Positions 24,123 to 32,449 of a stretch of DNA of 38,307 bases are shown here, piece by piece; within the stretch, counting starts at the first letter, position 1; each line of letters begins with the position of its first letter. The translations under genes and the position numbers were made by a program. Source of the stretch: Bradyrhizobium lablabi. Lineage in GTDB: Bacteria > Pseudomonadota > Alphaproteobacteria > Rhizobiales > Xanthobacteraceae. The notes beneath the pieces are model-generated. The model was not told the DNA's origin. It made no database searches and worked only from the letters and a program-made list of their open reading frames with translations. The stretch is from NCBI RefSeq assembly GCF_018129385.1, contig NZ_JAFCLN010000034.1, positions 1 to 38,307 on the forward strand. Direction: 5' to 3'.

Positions 24123-25646
24123 TCACTCCCGCTTTGGGCTGATCTTCCAGGTCGCGGCCATGATCGCTGCCGTGATCGCCCCGCTGACAAGCGCGGCAAC
24201 AGGAATGGCCAGCGCCAGCGCTGCCGTGGCGGCCCAGCCGATCGAGGAAAAGGCTTCGGCAAAGGTCGCAAGGCGCGAGGAGGTCTGGCGGCGGCGGAAG
24301 TGGCTGCGCCTGGCCTGCACGCGAAACCAGAGCTGGATCGCGGTCGCCGATACCGTGGCGATCATGACGCCCGCTGCGGTCACCGCGGCCTGCAATGGCG
24401 AGGCAAAGGCGAGCGCGGCCACCAGCGGCGCGAAAATAACGGCGACTGCGATCAGCACCACCTCGATCTTCGCGCGCGTCACGCTCGAGGGAGACATCGG
24501 CGCGGTCGCGATCAGGTCGGCGGCGTCCTCGCCCGAGATCGTGAGCCAGGCAAGGCCGCCCGCGAGCTGGCCGGCGGCCATGACGATGACCGGCGTGATC
24601 AGCACGGTCGCCGCCGAACTGTCGGAAAAGCTGCGCCACAGCAGCAGTGCCGGCGGCACCAGATAGAGCAGTTGCATCAGGCTCTGCGACAGCAGCCAGG
24701 GATCGCGCTTGAGCAGCACGAATTCCTTGCGCCGCAGCGCTAGCTGGCGCGAGCCGTTGCGAAAGGCGCGCGTACGCAGTCCCTGCCGCGCCGAGTTCGA
24801 GGACGCCGCAACATTGACAGCGGTATCGGCAAAGCGCGGCGAGAAGACCGCCATCACCACGCCGAGCAGCGTCAGGCTGCCGGACAAGAGAAGCAGCAGC
24901 GCTTCGCTGTCGCCGAGCGCGGCGCGCGCCGGCCACCACAACAGGCTGTCGAGATCAGGTGCATACGCAGCCGCCGCATCTGATGTGAGCACGGCAAAGC
25001 GCGATAGCGTACCGTAAGACAGGATCGCGGCCACTTGCAGCGCGATCACAAAGCCAGCGCCGACGACTGCGGCGAGGATTTGCGCGACGAGACGTGTTCG
25101 GCCCGGGCCGATCAGGCGAAACAGGATCAGCGTCGCCGCGATCGCGAGCGCCGCGGCTGACAGTCCGATCGCGATCACGACGCCGAAGGCGGCAAGCCAC
25201 CGCACGCCGCCGCCGATCACCAGCACGTCGACGAACGGCGTTGCGAACAACAGCGCCATGCCGGTCACCATCAGCGCGATCGCCGCGATCCGGATCGAAA
25301 ATACGTTGGCGAGTCGCACCGGCGAGGACATGATGAGGTCAAGATCGGCGCGGGCGTAAAACACCCGCGTCACCGACTCGATGGCCTGCGACAGCATCAA
25401 CGCCCAGCTCAGCGCGATGGTCGCGGTCATGACGATGAGAGAGGGCTTGTCGAGCGGCATCTGTAGGTCCGCAAAGCGCCCGATCACGGCATAGGCCGGC
25501 AGATGCAGGATGGCCGCGAATGCGATCAGGCCGACGATGGCGGCGCGTTTGCGCCCGCGCCGGCCGGCCATCATCGCGATGAACTCGCGCCATGCCAGCC
25601 GGATTTCGTGCCGCGCGAACCAGCCGAGGTCGGTTGCGACGCTCAT
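24123..25646 (-). CDS. ABC-2-type exporter permease
   Basis: A 507-residue integral membrane protein with about ten to twelve hydrophobic segments in two halves: one group at about 40-250 and a second at about 345-500, joined by a soluble loop (about 290-340) with the RKEFVLLKRDPWLLSQSLMQ motif. The duplicated layout fits a fused ABC-2 permease of the exporter class. It overlaps the ATPase gene by 4 bases (ATGA, 25643-25646). The cargo is unknown. A 194-base gap with no gene separates its end from the telA start; telA is on the same strand, so readthrough is possible but a separate promoter is likely. Confidence 0.83.
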   Translation of the reverse strand: MSVATDLGWFARHEIRLAWREFIAMMAGRRGRKRAAIVGLIAFAAILHLPAYAVIGRFADLQMPLDKPSLIVMTATIALSWALMLSQAIESVTRVFYARADLDLIMSSPVRLANVFSIRIAAIALMVTGMALLFATPFVDVLVIGGGVRWLAAFGVVIAIGLSAAALAIAATLILFRLIGPGRTRLVAQILAAVVGAGFVIALQVAAILSYGTLSRFAVLTSDAAAAYAPDLDSLLWWPARAALGDSEALLLLLSGSLTLLGVVMAVFSPRFADTAVNVAASSNSARQGLRTRAFRNGSRQLALRRKEFVLLKRDPWLLSQSLMQLLYLVPPALLLWRSFSDSSAATVLITPVIVMAAGQLAGGLAWLTISGEDAADLIATAPMSPSSVTRAKIEVVLIAVAVIFAPLVAALAFASPLQAAVTAAGVMIATVSATAIQLWFRVQARRSHFRRRQTSSRLATFAEAFSSIGWAATAALALAIPVAALVSGAITAAIMAATWKISPKRE

Positions 25647-26395
25647 GCGGCCGCAGCCTCGGCGTCCACCAGCGCGATGAACATCTCTTCCAGGCTGGTG
25701 TCGTTGCTGCCGTTCTGCCTGCGCAATTCCGCCAGCGTGCCTTCGGCGATGAGACGGCCCGCGGCGATCACGCCGATCCGGTCGGCCATCCGCTCGGCCA
25801 CTTCCAGGATGTGCGTCGTCATGATCACGGTGCAGCCGGCGCGCACGCGCTCCTGCAACAATCCCTTCACATGACGCGCTGACAACGCGTCCAGCCCGGT
25901 GAGCGGCTCGTCCAGGATGATCAGGCGCGGCTCGTGCACCAGCGCGCCGGCCAGCGCCACCTTCTGGCGCATGCCCTTGGAAAAACCTTCGCAGCGTTCA
26001 TTCATGTGCGGCTCGAGCCCGAGCGAAACCAGAAGCTCGGGGGCGGTCGCTTCAGCGCGCCTGGAATCGATGCCCCAGAGGCCGGCGACGAATTCGAGAT
26101 ATTCCAGCGGCGTCAGCTTATCATAGATCATCGGCTCGTCGGACACCCAGGCCATCACCTGCTTGGCGGCGACGGGATCCTTGAGCGCATCGATGCCGAG
26201 CACACAGACCGATCCTGCATCGGGGCGCAACAGCCCGACCACCATGCGCAAGGTCGTGGTCTTGCCGGCGCCGTTGGGGCCAAGCAGCGCATAGAACTCG
26301 CCAACATGAATGGTGAGATCGAGCGCATCGACTGCGGGGCGGTCAAAACGCTTCGTTAACCCTCGCAAGGCGAGCGCGGCTTCGAATGGCTGCAT
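25643..26395 (-). CDS. ABC transporter ATP-binding protein
   Basis: A 250-residue ATPase. The Walker A box is GPNGAGKTTT, the signature FSKGMRQK, the Walker B LIILDEP and the H-loop TTH, all intact, with a CcmA/NatA-like layout typical of two-gene exporters with an ABC-2 permease. The next gene (permease) overlaps its stop by ATGA, so they form one transport unit. The start at 26395 is set by homology-like beginning MQPFEAALALRGLTKRF and an AGGAG site 10 bases upstream; the frame is also open to 26437. The upstream gap is shared with the divergent livH promoter region. Confidence 0.9.
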   Translation of the reverse strand: MQPFEAALALRGLTKRFDRPAVDALDLTIHVGEFYALLGPNGAGKTTTLRMVVGLLRPDAGSVCVLGIDALKDPVAAKQVMAWVSDEPMIYDKLTPLEYLEFVAGLWGIDSRRAEATAPELLVSLGLEPHMNERCEGFSKGMRQKVALAGALVHEPRLIILDEPLTGLDALSARHVKGLLQERVRAGCTVIMTTHILEVAERMADRIGVIAAGRLIAEGTLAELRRQNGSNDTSLEEMFIALVDAEAAAA

Positions 26396-26684
26396 GATCG
26401 GGGCGCTCCTGCGTGGAACGCACAACATGCACGACAACCGTTTCGGCGCGGTGAATCCTCAACGCCAAATCGCAGGCGTTAACGCATTGGCCGGCTGCGG
26501 CATTTCTCCGCAATTATACCACGGGCGGCAACCATCGCTTTGTTGACAGGGGTCTGCCCTTTAAGGCTGTATAGCTGCCGGCTGCTTCGGAGTTCCGACA
26601 CAAGGCTCCCGCAGCGGGTAAACACAAGATGCGCGAAACAGCGATCGCAAAGAATCGCGCCGCATCGGGGGAGGGACATCTGCA
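26396..26684. promoter_or_regulatory. Divergent promoter region, exporter / liv operon
   Basis: The 289 bases between the divergent ATPase and livH genes contain no gene. A TTGACA at 26543-26548 could be a -35 box for livH, but the nearest TATAGC (26570) is 21 bases away, so the fit is poor. A GGGGGAGGG ribosome site for livH lies near 26667-26675. No operator palindrome was found. Confidence 0.4.
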
Positions 26685-27560
26685 ATGCTGGACTTTGTTC
26701 AGCAGTTGGTGAGCGGTATTGCGCTCGGCTGCGTCTACGGCCTGATCGCGCTTGGCTTTGTGCTCATATACAAGGCAACCGAGGTCGTTAACTTCGCCCA
26801 GGGCGACCTGATGATGCTGGGCGGGTTCTTCGCCTTCACCTTCATCGGCCTGATGGGCCTCAATTACTGGATCGGCTTTGCCGGTGCCGTGATCGCGATG
26901 GCGCTGTTCGGCATGCTGACCGAGCGCGTGATCGTGCGGCCGATCCTCGGCTACCCGCAATTTTCCGTCATCATGGTGACGATCGGGCTCGGCTATTTCC
27001 TGCGCTCGATCACCGGCATCATCTGGGGCACCGACGATTTCAAGATCGATACGCCGTTCAGCCAGGGCGTGCTGCGGATCGGCTCGCTGGTACTGGCCCA
27101 CGACAAGCTGTCGGTGATCGCGGCCACCATCATCCTCTGCGCGCTGCTCTATCTGTTCTTCAACCGCACCACGCTCGGCACCGCGATGCGCGCGAGTTCC
27201 GAGAATATGCTGGCCGCCTATTACATGGGCATTCCGGTCAAGCGCGTGGTCTCGATCGTGTGGGCGATTGCCGCTGCGGTTGCGACCTTTGCCGGTGTGC
27301 TGCTGGCGCCGATCACCTTCATTCATTCCAACGTCGGCCTCGTGCTGGGATTGAAGGCGTTCCCGGCGGCGGTGCTCGGCGGCTTCGGCTCGATCCCCGG
27401 CGCCGTCGTTGGCGGCATCCTGATCGGGGTGATCGAGAGCATGGCCGGCTTCTATCTGCCGCAGGGATGGAAGGACGTCGCGCCCTACATCGTGCTGCTC
27501 GCAGTGCTGCTGCTCAAGCCTGAAGGCATTTTTGGCCTTCATGTCCGCAAGAAGGTTTAG
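26685..27560 (+). CDS. livH: LivH-type ABC permease
   Basis: A 291-residue inner-membrane permease of the branched-chain amino acid class, with about eight transmembrane segments. The N-terminal signature GLIALGFVLIYKATEVVNFAQGDLMMLGGFFA is diagnostic, and the ATPase-contact region SSENMLAAYYMGIPVKRVV lies near 170-190. It pairs with LivM to form the channel. In this genome type such sets often carry aromatic or aliphatic acids. It starts the operon with a GGGAGGG-type ribosome site. Its stop codon is part of repeat copy 2. Confidence 0.95.
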   Translation: MLDFVQQLVSGIALGCVYGLIALGFVLIYKATEVVNFAQGDLMMLGGFFAFTFIGLMGLNYWIGFAGAVIAMALFGMLTERVIVRPILGYPQFSVIMVTIGLGYFLRSITGIIWGTDDFKIDTPFSQGVLRIGSLVLAHDKLSVIAATIILCALLYLFFNRTTLGTAMRASSENMLAAYYMGIPVKRVVSIVWAIAAAVATFAGVLLAPITFIHSNVGLVLGLKAFPAAVLGGFGSIPGAVVGGILIGVIESMAGFYLPQGWKDVAPYIVLLAVLLLKPEGIFGLHVRKKV

Positions 27561-27608
27561 AGCATGATCCGAAAAAGTGGGAACCGGTTTTTCGAGAAGA
27601 TCATGCTC
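27560..27608. repeat. TAGAGCATGATCC palindromic repeat, copy 2
   Basis: GAGCATGATC (27560-27569) pairs with GATCATGCTC (27599-27608), and an inner ACCGGTTT segment lies between. The element directly follows livH, whose TAG stop (27558-27560) is also its first bases. It lies inside the liv operon between livH and livM. Confidence 0.88.
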
Positions 27609-27622
27609 CGACAAAGAGATGA

Positions 27623-27653
27623 GACCTTGATCCGATCTCATCGGATCAAGGTC
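27623..27653. repeat. Perfect 14-bp hairpin between livH and livM
   Basis: GACCTTGATCCGAT (27623-27636), loop CTC, ATCGGATCAAGGTC (27640-27653): a perfect inverted repeat just upstream of the livM ribosome site. It has no T-run, so it is more likely an mRNA-stability or processing element than a terminator. Together with the adjacent repeat it separates livH from the rest of the operon. Confidence 0.8.
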
Positions 27654-27664
27654 TAGGGGACAGC

Positions 27665-28816
27665 ATGCGCTTTATCTTCAAGACCGATTACGAAGACGAC
27701 ATCCGCCTGTTCCCGCATTCGGGCTACGTCTGGTCCTACGGCACGCTGCTGTTGCTGCTGGCGATCGCGCCGTTCGTGCTCTCCAGCTATCTGATGAGCC
27801 AGTTGGTATTCGTCTGCATCTACGCCACCGTCGGGGTGGGACTGTTGATCCTCACCGGCTTCACCGGCCAGGCCTCGCTCGGCCATGCCGCGTTCCTTGC
27901 GATCGGCGCCTATACCACCGCCTATCTGCAGCAATACAACGTCCCCTTTCCGGTCTACTTCCTCGCCGCCGGCCTGTTGACCGGCGTGGTCGGGGCGCTG
28001 GTGGGTTTTCCGGCGCTGCGGCTCCAGGGCATTTATCTCGTCATCGCCACCATCTCCTTTGCCTTCATCGTCGAGGAGATCCTGGCGCGTTGGGAAAGCG
28101 TCACCCACGGCAATGAAGGCATGCGGGTCAAGACGCTGACGCTGCTGGGTACGGCGGTGCCACGCGACAGTCCGGCATTCTACTTCCTGTGTCTCGGCGT
28201 CTTGATCCTGACCATCGTCGGCTCGCTCAACCTGTTGCGCTCGCCGACGGGCCGCGCCTTCGTCGCCATCCGCGACAGCGAGACCGCCGCGCGGAGCATG
28301 GGCGTCAACGTCGCGCTCTACAAGGTGAAATCATTCGCGATCTCGGCGGCCATTACCGGAATGGCCGGCTGCCTGTATGCGCACAAGCTTTCCTTCATCT
28401 CGCCGGAAATGTTCACGCTTCAGCTCTCGATCGAGTTCATCATCGTGATCCTGATCGGCGGCACGTTCAGCCTGCACGGCGCGGTGCTGGGCGCGATCTT
28501 CCTCGTCATGATCGATCCGTTCCTGACCTATCTCAAGGACGACATGCCCGGGATCATCGCCAACGTCGCCGCTGCGTTCGGCGCGAGCAAGGCGACCGCG
28601 TCGAACATCCAGAGCAACGTCGCCGCTTTTGCCTCGGCCAACGGCCTGAAAGGCGCGATTTACGGCGTCATCATCATGTTGTTCGTGCTGTTCGAGCCGC
28701 TCGGTCTCTACGGGCGCTGGCTGAAGATAAAGCTCTTCTTCCAGCTCTTCCCGCTCTACAAGCGCGCCACCTTCAAGCGGCAGAAGATCTACGTCAAATC
28801 GGAGCGGAACCGATGA
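27665..28816 (+). CDS. livM: LivM-type ABC permease
   Basis: A 383-residue permease with about ten membrane segments. The LivM signature LTGFTGQASLGHAAFLAIGAYTTAYL is present near 60-85, and the ATPase-contact loop AIRDSETAARSMGVNVALYKVKSFAISA lies near 200-227. It ends with a basic cytoplasmic tail (KRATFKRQKIYVKSERNR). It partners LivH. The stop overlaps the livG start (ATGA at 28813-28816), giving coupled translation. The 104-base gap from livH is filled by two hairpin repeats. Confidence 0.95.
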   Translation: MRFIFKTDYEDDIRLFPHSGYVWSYGTLLLLLAIAPFVLSSYLMSQLVFVCIYATVGVGLLILTGFTGQASLGHAAFLAIGAYTTAYLQQYNVPFPVYFLAAGLLTGVVGALVGFPALRLQGIYLVIATISFAFIVEEILARWESVTHGNEGMRVKTLTLLGTAVPRDSPAFYFLCLGVLILTIVGSLNLLRSPTGRAFVAIRDSETAARSMGVNVALYKVKSFAISAAITGMAGCLYAHKLSFISPEMFTLQLSIEFIIVILIGGTFSLHGAVLGAIFLVMIDPFLTYLKDDMPGIIANVAAAFGASKATASNIQSNVAAFASANGLKGAIYGVIIMLFVLFEPLGLYGRWLKIKLFFQLFPLYKRATFKRQKIYVKSERNR

Positions 28817-29571
28817 GCTACTTCCGGGCCGAAAACCTCTCGCTGCATTTCGGCGGCCTGAAAGCGGTCGATGCCGTCAGCTTTGCGGTCGAGAAGGGCG
28901 AGATCCTCTCGATCATCGGTCCCAACGGCGCCGGCAAGAGCTCGATCTTCAACCTGATCTCGCGCATCTATCCGCCGACTCACGGCAGGATTTATTTCGA
29001 GGATCAGGACATCACGCAGGAGCCGGCCTACGACATTGCCAAGCTCGGCATCGCCCGTACCTTCCAGAACATCGAGTTGTTCGAGAATGCCACGGTGCTG
29101 GCCAATCTGCTGGTCGGCCGGCACCGCCATTCCACCACCCAGCTCTGGCAGGAATTGCTGTTCCTGCCCAATGTGCGCGCAGCAGAGAAAATGCATCGCC
29201 GCCGGGTCGAGCAGGTGATCGAATTCCTCGATCTCGAACCCTACCGCGAAAAGCTGATCTCGGGACTGCCCTATGGCGTGCGCAAGGTGATCGAGCTGGC
29301 GCGCGCGCTATGCACCGAGCCGAAGCTGATCCTGCTCGACGAGCCGTCTTCGGGACTGAACGTCGAGGAGACCGAGGACATGTCGTTCTGGATCCGCGAC
29401 ATGAAGACCGAGCTCGGCATGACGGTGCTGATGGTCGAGCATGACATGACGCTGGTGAACCGGGTGTCCGACCGCGTGATCGCGCTGAACTACGGCAAGG
29501 TGCTGGCGATGGGCTCGCCGTCCGAAGTGCAGCAGCACCCGGACGTCGTCGCTGCATACCTCGGCGCATGA
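28813..29571 (+). CDS. livG: LivG-type ABC ATP-binding protein
   Basis: A 252-residue ATPase. Walker A reads GPNGAGKSS, Walker B LILLDEP and the switch His is in VEHDM. The ABC signature is LPYGVRK instead of LSGGQ; LivG proteins usually have a YG form here, so this is normal for the group. The GIARTFQNIELFENATVLANL segment is typical of LivG. The start at 28813 has GGAG 8 bases before and overlaps livM by 4 bases. livF starts 10 bases after the stop. Confidence 0.94.
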   Translation: MSYFRAENLSLHFGGLKAVDAVSFAVEKGEILSIIGPNGAGKSSIFNLISRIYPPTHGRIYFEDQDITQEPAYDIAKLGIARTFQNIELFENATVLANLLVGRHRHSTTQLWQELLFLPNVRAAEKMHRRRVEQVIEFLDLEPYREKLISGLPYGVRKVIELARALCTEPKLILLDEPSSGLNVEETEDMSFWIRDMKTELGMTVLMVEHDMTLVNRVSDRVIALNYGKVLAMGSPSEVQQHPDVVAAYLGA

Positions 29572-29581
29572 GGACGATGGC

Positions 29582-30361
29582 ATGAGCACCTCCGACATCA
29601 TCCTCAAGCTCAGCAACGTCGAAAGCTATTACGGACCGATCCAGGCCATCCGCGGCATCAGCCTGGAGGTGCCTCGCGGACAGATCGTGACATTGCTCGG
29701 CGCCAACGGCGCCGGCAAGACCACGGTGCTGAAGACCATCTCGGGCATCCTCGATCCACAAAAGGGCTCGATCGAATTTTTGGGCAAGTCGATCCAGCGC
29801 ATGGAGGCCGACAAGATCGTGCGGCTCGGCCTTAGCCACGTGCCGGAAGGGCGCGAGGTGTTTCCGTTCCTGTCGGTGCGCGAAAACCTGATGATGGGAG
29901 CCTATCCGCGCAAGGACCGCGACGGCGTCGCCGAGGACCTCGAGCGGGTCTACGGCTATTTTCCGCGGCTGAAGGAGCGCATCGACCAGCGCGCCGGGCA
30001 GCTTTCCGGCGGCGAGCAGCAGATGCTCGCGATCGGCCGCGCGCTGATGAACCGGCCGATCCTGCTGTTGCTCGACGAGCCGTCGCTCGGCCTGTCGCCG
30101 ATCCTGGTGAAGGAAATCTTCAACATCATCCGGCGCGTCAACGACGAGCAAGGCATGTCGATCCTGCTGGTCGAGCAAAACGCGAAAGTGGCGCTGGAGA
30201 CCGCGCATTACGGTTACGTGCTGGAGATCGGCCGTGTCGTGATGAACGACACCTGCGAGCGGCTGATGAATTCCAAGGACATCCAGGAGTTCTACCTCGG
30301 CGCCAAGGAACAGGGCGCACGGGGCGAGCGGCGCTGGAAGAAGAAGAAAACGTGGCGTTAG
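29582..30361 (+). CDS. livF: LivF-type ABC ATP-binding protein
   Basis: A 259-residue ATPase. Walker A GANGAGKTT, signature LSGGEQQML, Walker B LLLLDEP and the VEQNA switch region are intact. GLSHVPEGREVFPFLSVRENLMMGAY is characteristic of LivF. The last 20 residues are an extra basic tail (RGERRWKKKKTWR), slightly longer than usual. It forms the ATPase pair with LivG. The 120-base gap after it contains only the leader of the ligase gene. Confidence 0.94.
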   Translation: MSTSDIILKLSNVESYYGPIQAIRGISLEVPRGQIVTLLGANGAGKTTVLKTISGILDPQKGSIEFLGKSIQRMEADKIVRLGLSHVPEGREVFPFLSVRENLMMGAYPRKDRDGVAEDLERVYGYFPRLKERIDQRAGQLSGGEQQMLAIGRALMNRPILLLLDEPSLGLSPILVKEIFNIIRRVNDEQGMSILLVEQNAKVALETAHYGYVLEIGRVVMNDTCERLMNSKDIQEFYLGAKEQGARGERRWKKKKTWR

Positions 30362-30481
30362 GAAGCAGTTGGGCCAGTAGCGTTAACAAGGACTTGGCGC
30401 TAGATTCGGGCTCCGTTCCGCGACAACAAGACCGGCATAAGCTGGCAGGTGGAACGGGTTCAGGCGAGGGAGGAGACAGGC

Positions 30482-32320
30482 ATGGCCGGACCGGCAATGC
30501 TGACGGTCGCTGACACGATCGCAAGGAGCTTTCTGCTTTCCGTGGACAGGCGCGGAGACAGGCCGGCGATTCGCGAAAAGAAATTCGGCGTCTGGCAGGC
30601 GACGAGCTGGCGCCAGTGGCTGGAGATTTCCCGCGACATCGCCTACGGCCTGCATGCGGTCGGCTTCCGGCCGGGTGACGTCGCTTCCATCATCGCGAAC
30701 GCCGTCCCCGAATGGGTCTATGCCGACATGGGCATCCTGTGTGCCGGCGGCGTTTCCTCAGGTATCTACCCGACCGATTCTGCCGTACAGGTCGAATATC
30801 TCATCAACGATTCCCGCACCCGCGTGGTGTTCGCCGAGGATGAAGAGCAGCTCGACAAGCTTCTGACCTGCCGTTCGCGCTGCCCGACGCTGGAAAAGAT
30901 CGTCGTCTTCGACATGGAAGGCCTGCACGGCTTTTCCGATCCGATGGTGCTCTCGCTCGCCGAATTCACGGCGCTGGGGCAAAATCACCGGCAGGACCAT
31001 GCGGCGCTGTGGGACGAGATGGTCGGCAGCCGCCGCTCGGACGATCTCGCCATTCTCGTCTACACCTCGGGCACCACGGGCCCGCCCAAGGGCGCGATGC
31101 ATTCCAACCGCAGCGTGACGCACCAGATGCGCCACGCCAACGATTTGTTCCCTTCGACCGACCGCGAGGAGCGGCTGGTGTTCCTGCCGCTCTGCCACGT
31201 CGCCGAGCGCGTCGGCGGCTATTACATTTCGCTGGCGCTGGGCTCCGTGATGAATTTTGCCGAGAGCCCGGAGACGGTGCCGGACAATCTGCGCGAGGTG
31301 CAGCCGACCGCGTTCCTCGCGGTGCCGCGGGTCTGGGAAAAATTCTATTCCGGCATCACCATCGCGCTGAAGGATGCGACCCCGTTCCAGAACTGGATGT
31401 ACCGGAAGGCGCTTGCGATCGGCAACCGCATGACCGACTACCGGCTCGAAGGTGATACGCCTCCGGCGTCCTTGCGCGCGGCGAACCGCATCGCCTACTG
31501 GCTGGTGTTCCGAAACATCCGCCGCATGCTCGGGCTCGACCGCTGCCGCTTGGCCTTCACCGGCGCGGCGCCGATCGCGCCGGATCTGATCCGCTGGTAT
31601 CTCGCGCTCGGCATCGACATGCGCGAGGTCTACGGCCAGACCGAGAATTGCGGCGTCGCCACCGTGATGCCGCCGGAGCGCATCAAGCTCGGCTCGGTCG
31701 GCAAGGCGGCGCCCTGGGGCGAGGTCGCGATCTCGCCGGAAGGGGAAATCCTGATCAAGGGCGATTTCCTGTTCATGGGCTATCTCAACCAGCCGGAAAA
31801 GACCGCTGAGACCATCGATGCGCGCGGCTGGCTGCATACCGGCGACGTCGGCTCGATCGACAACGAAGGCTTTGTGAAGATCACCGACCGGATGAAGGAC
31901 ATCATCATCACCTCGGGCGGCAAGAACATCACGCCATCGGAAATCGAGAACCAGCTCAAATTCTCGCCCTACGTTTCGGACGCGGTGGTGATCGGCGACA
32001 AGCGGCCGTATCTCACCTGCCTCGTGATGATCGACCAGGAGAATGTCGAGAAATACGCGCAGGACCACGACATCCCCTTCACCAATTACGCCAGCCTGTG
32101 CCGGGCGGCTGCGATCCAGGATTTGATCCAGCGCGAGATCGAGGGGGTGAACGCCAACTTCGCGCGCGTCGAGACCATCAAGAAATTCTACCTGATCGAG
32201 CGCCAGCTCACGCCGGAAGACGAGGAGCTAACGCCGACCATGAAGCTGAAGCGAAGTTTTGTGAACAAGCGTTATGCGACCGAGATCGAGGCCATGTATG
32301 GCCAACGGGCGGTGGCTTAG
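30482..32320 (+). CDS. AMP-binding acyl-CoA ligase, long-chain type
   Basis: A 612-residue adenylate-forming enzyme. The P-loop YTSGTTGPPKGAMHSN (about 196-211), the YGQTENCG motif, GWLHTGDVG and the hinge DRMKDIIITSGGKNITPSEIEN are all intact. The length and C-terminal ELTPTMKLKRSFV are those of long-chain fatty-acyl-CoA synthetases. Set between livF and livK, it probably activates the imported acid to its CoA ester as soon as it enters; fatty, phenylalkanoic or other aromatic acids are candidates. A strong GGGAGGAG site fixes the start at 30482; GTG at 30449 opens the frame but lacks support. Its TAG stop is the first part of repeat copy 3. Confidence 0.93.
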   Translation: MAGPAMLTVADTIARSFLLSVDRRGDRPAIREKKFGVWQATSWRQWLEISRDIAYGLHAVGFRPGDVASIIANAVPEWVYADMGILCAGGVSSGIYPTDSAVQVEYLINDSRTRVVFAEDEEQLDKLLTCRSRCPTLEKIVVFDMEGLHGFSDPMVLSLAEFTALGQNHRQDHAALWDEMVGSRRSDDLAILVYTSGTTGPPKGAMHSNRSVTHQMRHANDLFPSTDREERLVFLPLCHVAERVGGYYISLALGSVMNFAESPETVPDNLREVQPTAFLAVPRVWEKFYSGITIALKDATPFQNWMYRKALAIGNRMTDYRLEGDTPPASLRAANRIAYWLVFRNIRRMLGLDRCRLAFTGAAPIAPDLIRWYLALGIDMREVYGQTENCGVATVMPPERIKLGSVGKAAPWGEVAISPEGEILIKGDFLFMGYLNQPEKTAETIDARGWLHTGDVGSIDNEGFVKITDRMKDIIITSGGKNITPSEIENQLKFSPYVSDAVVIGDKRPYLTCLVMIDQENVEKYAQDHDIPFTNYASLCRAAAIQDLIQREIEGVNANFARVETIKKFYLIERQLTPEDEELTPTMKLKRSFVNKRYATEIEAMYGQRAVA

Positions 32321-32367
32321 AGCATGATCCGGAGAAGTGGGTACCGGTTCTCCGAGTAGATCATGCG
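32320..32367. repeat. TAGAGCATGATCC palindromic repeat, copy 3
   Basis: GAGCATGATCC starts at 32320, the last base of the ligase TAG stop, and a slightly diverged right end GATCATGCGC ends near 32367, with GTACCGGTTC inside. It lies between the ligase gene and the livK leader. Confidence 0.82.
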
Positions 32368-32449
32368 CAAGTAAGTGGGGGAGAGAAAGGCGAAGGAAAC
32401 GAGAAGGCCCGATCCTTCGCCCAACACGGGCCAACAAGAGGAGACTGCA

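Noticed and set aside
26543..26575. TTGACA and TATAGC as a sigma-70 promoter for livH
   Set aside because: The 21-base spacer is too long for confidence; kept only as a remark.
26514..27641. A 375-codon minus-strand frame opposite livH
   Set aside because: His/Asp/Gln-rich antisense shadow of livH with no ribosome site.
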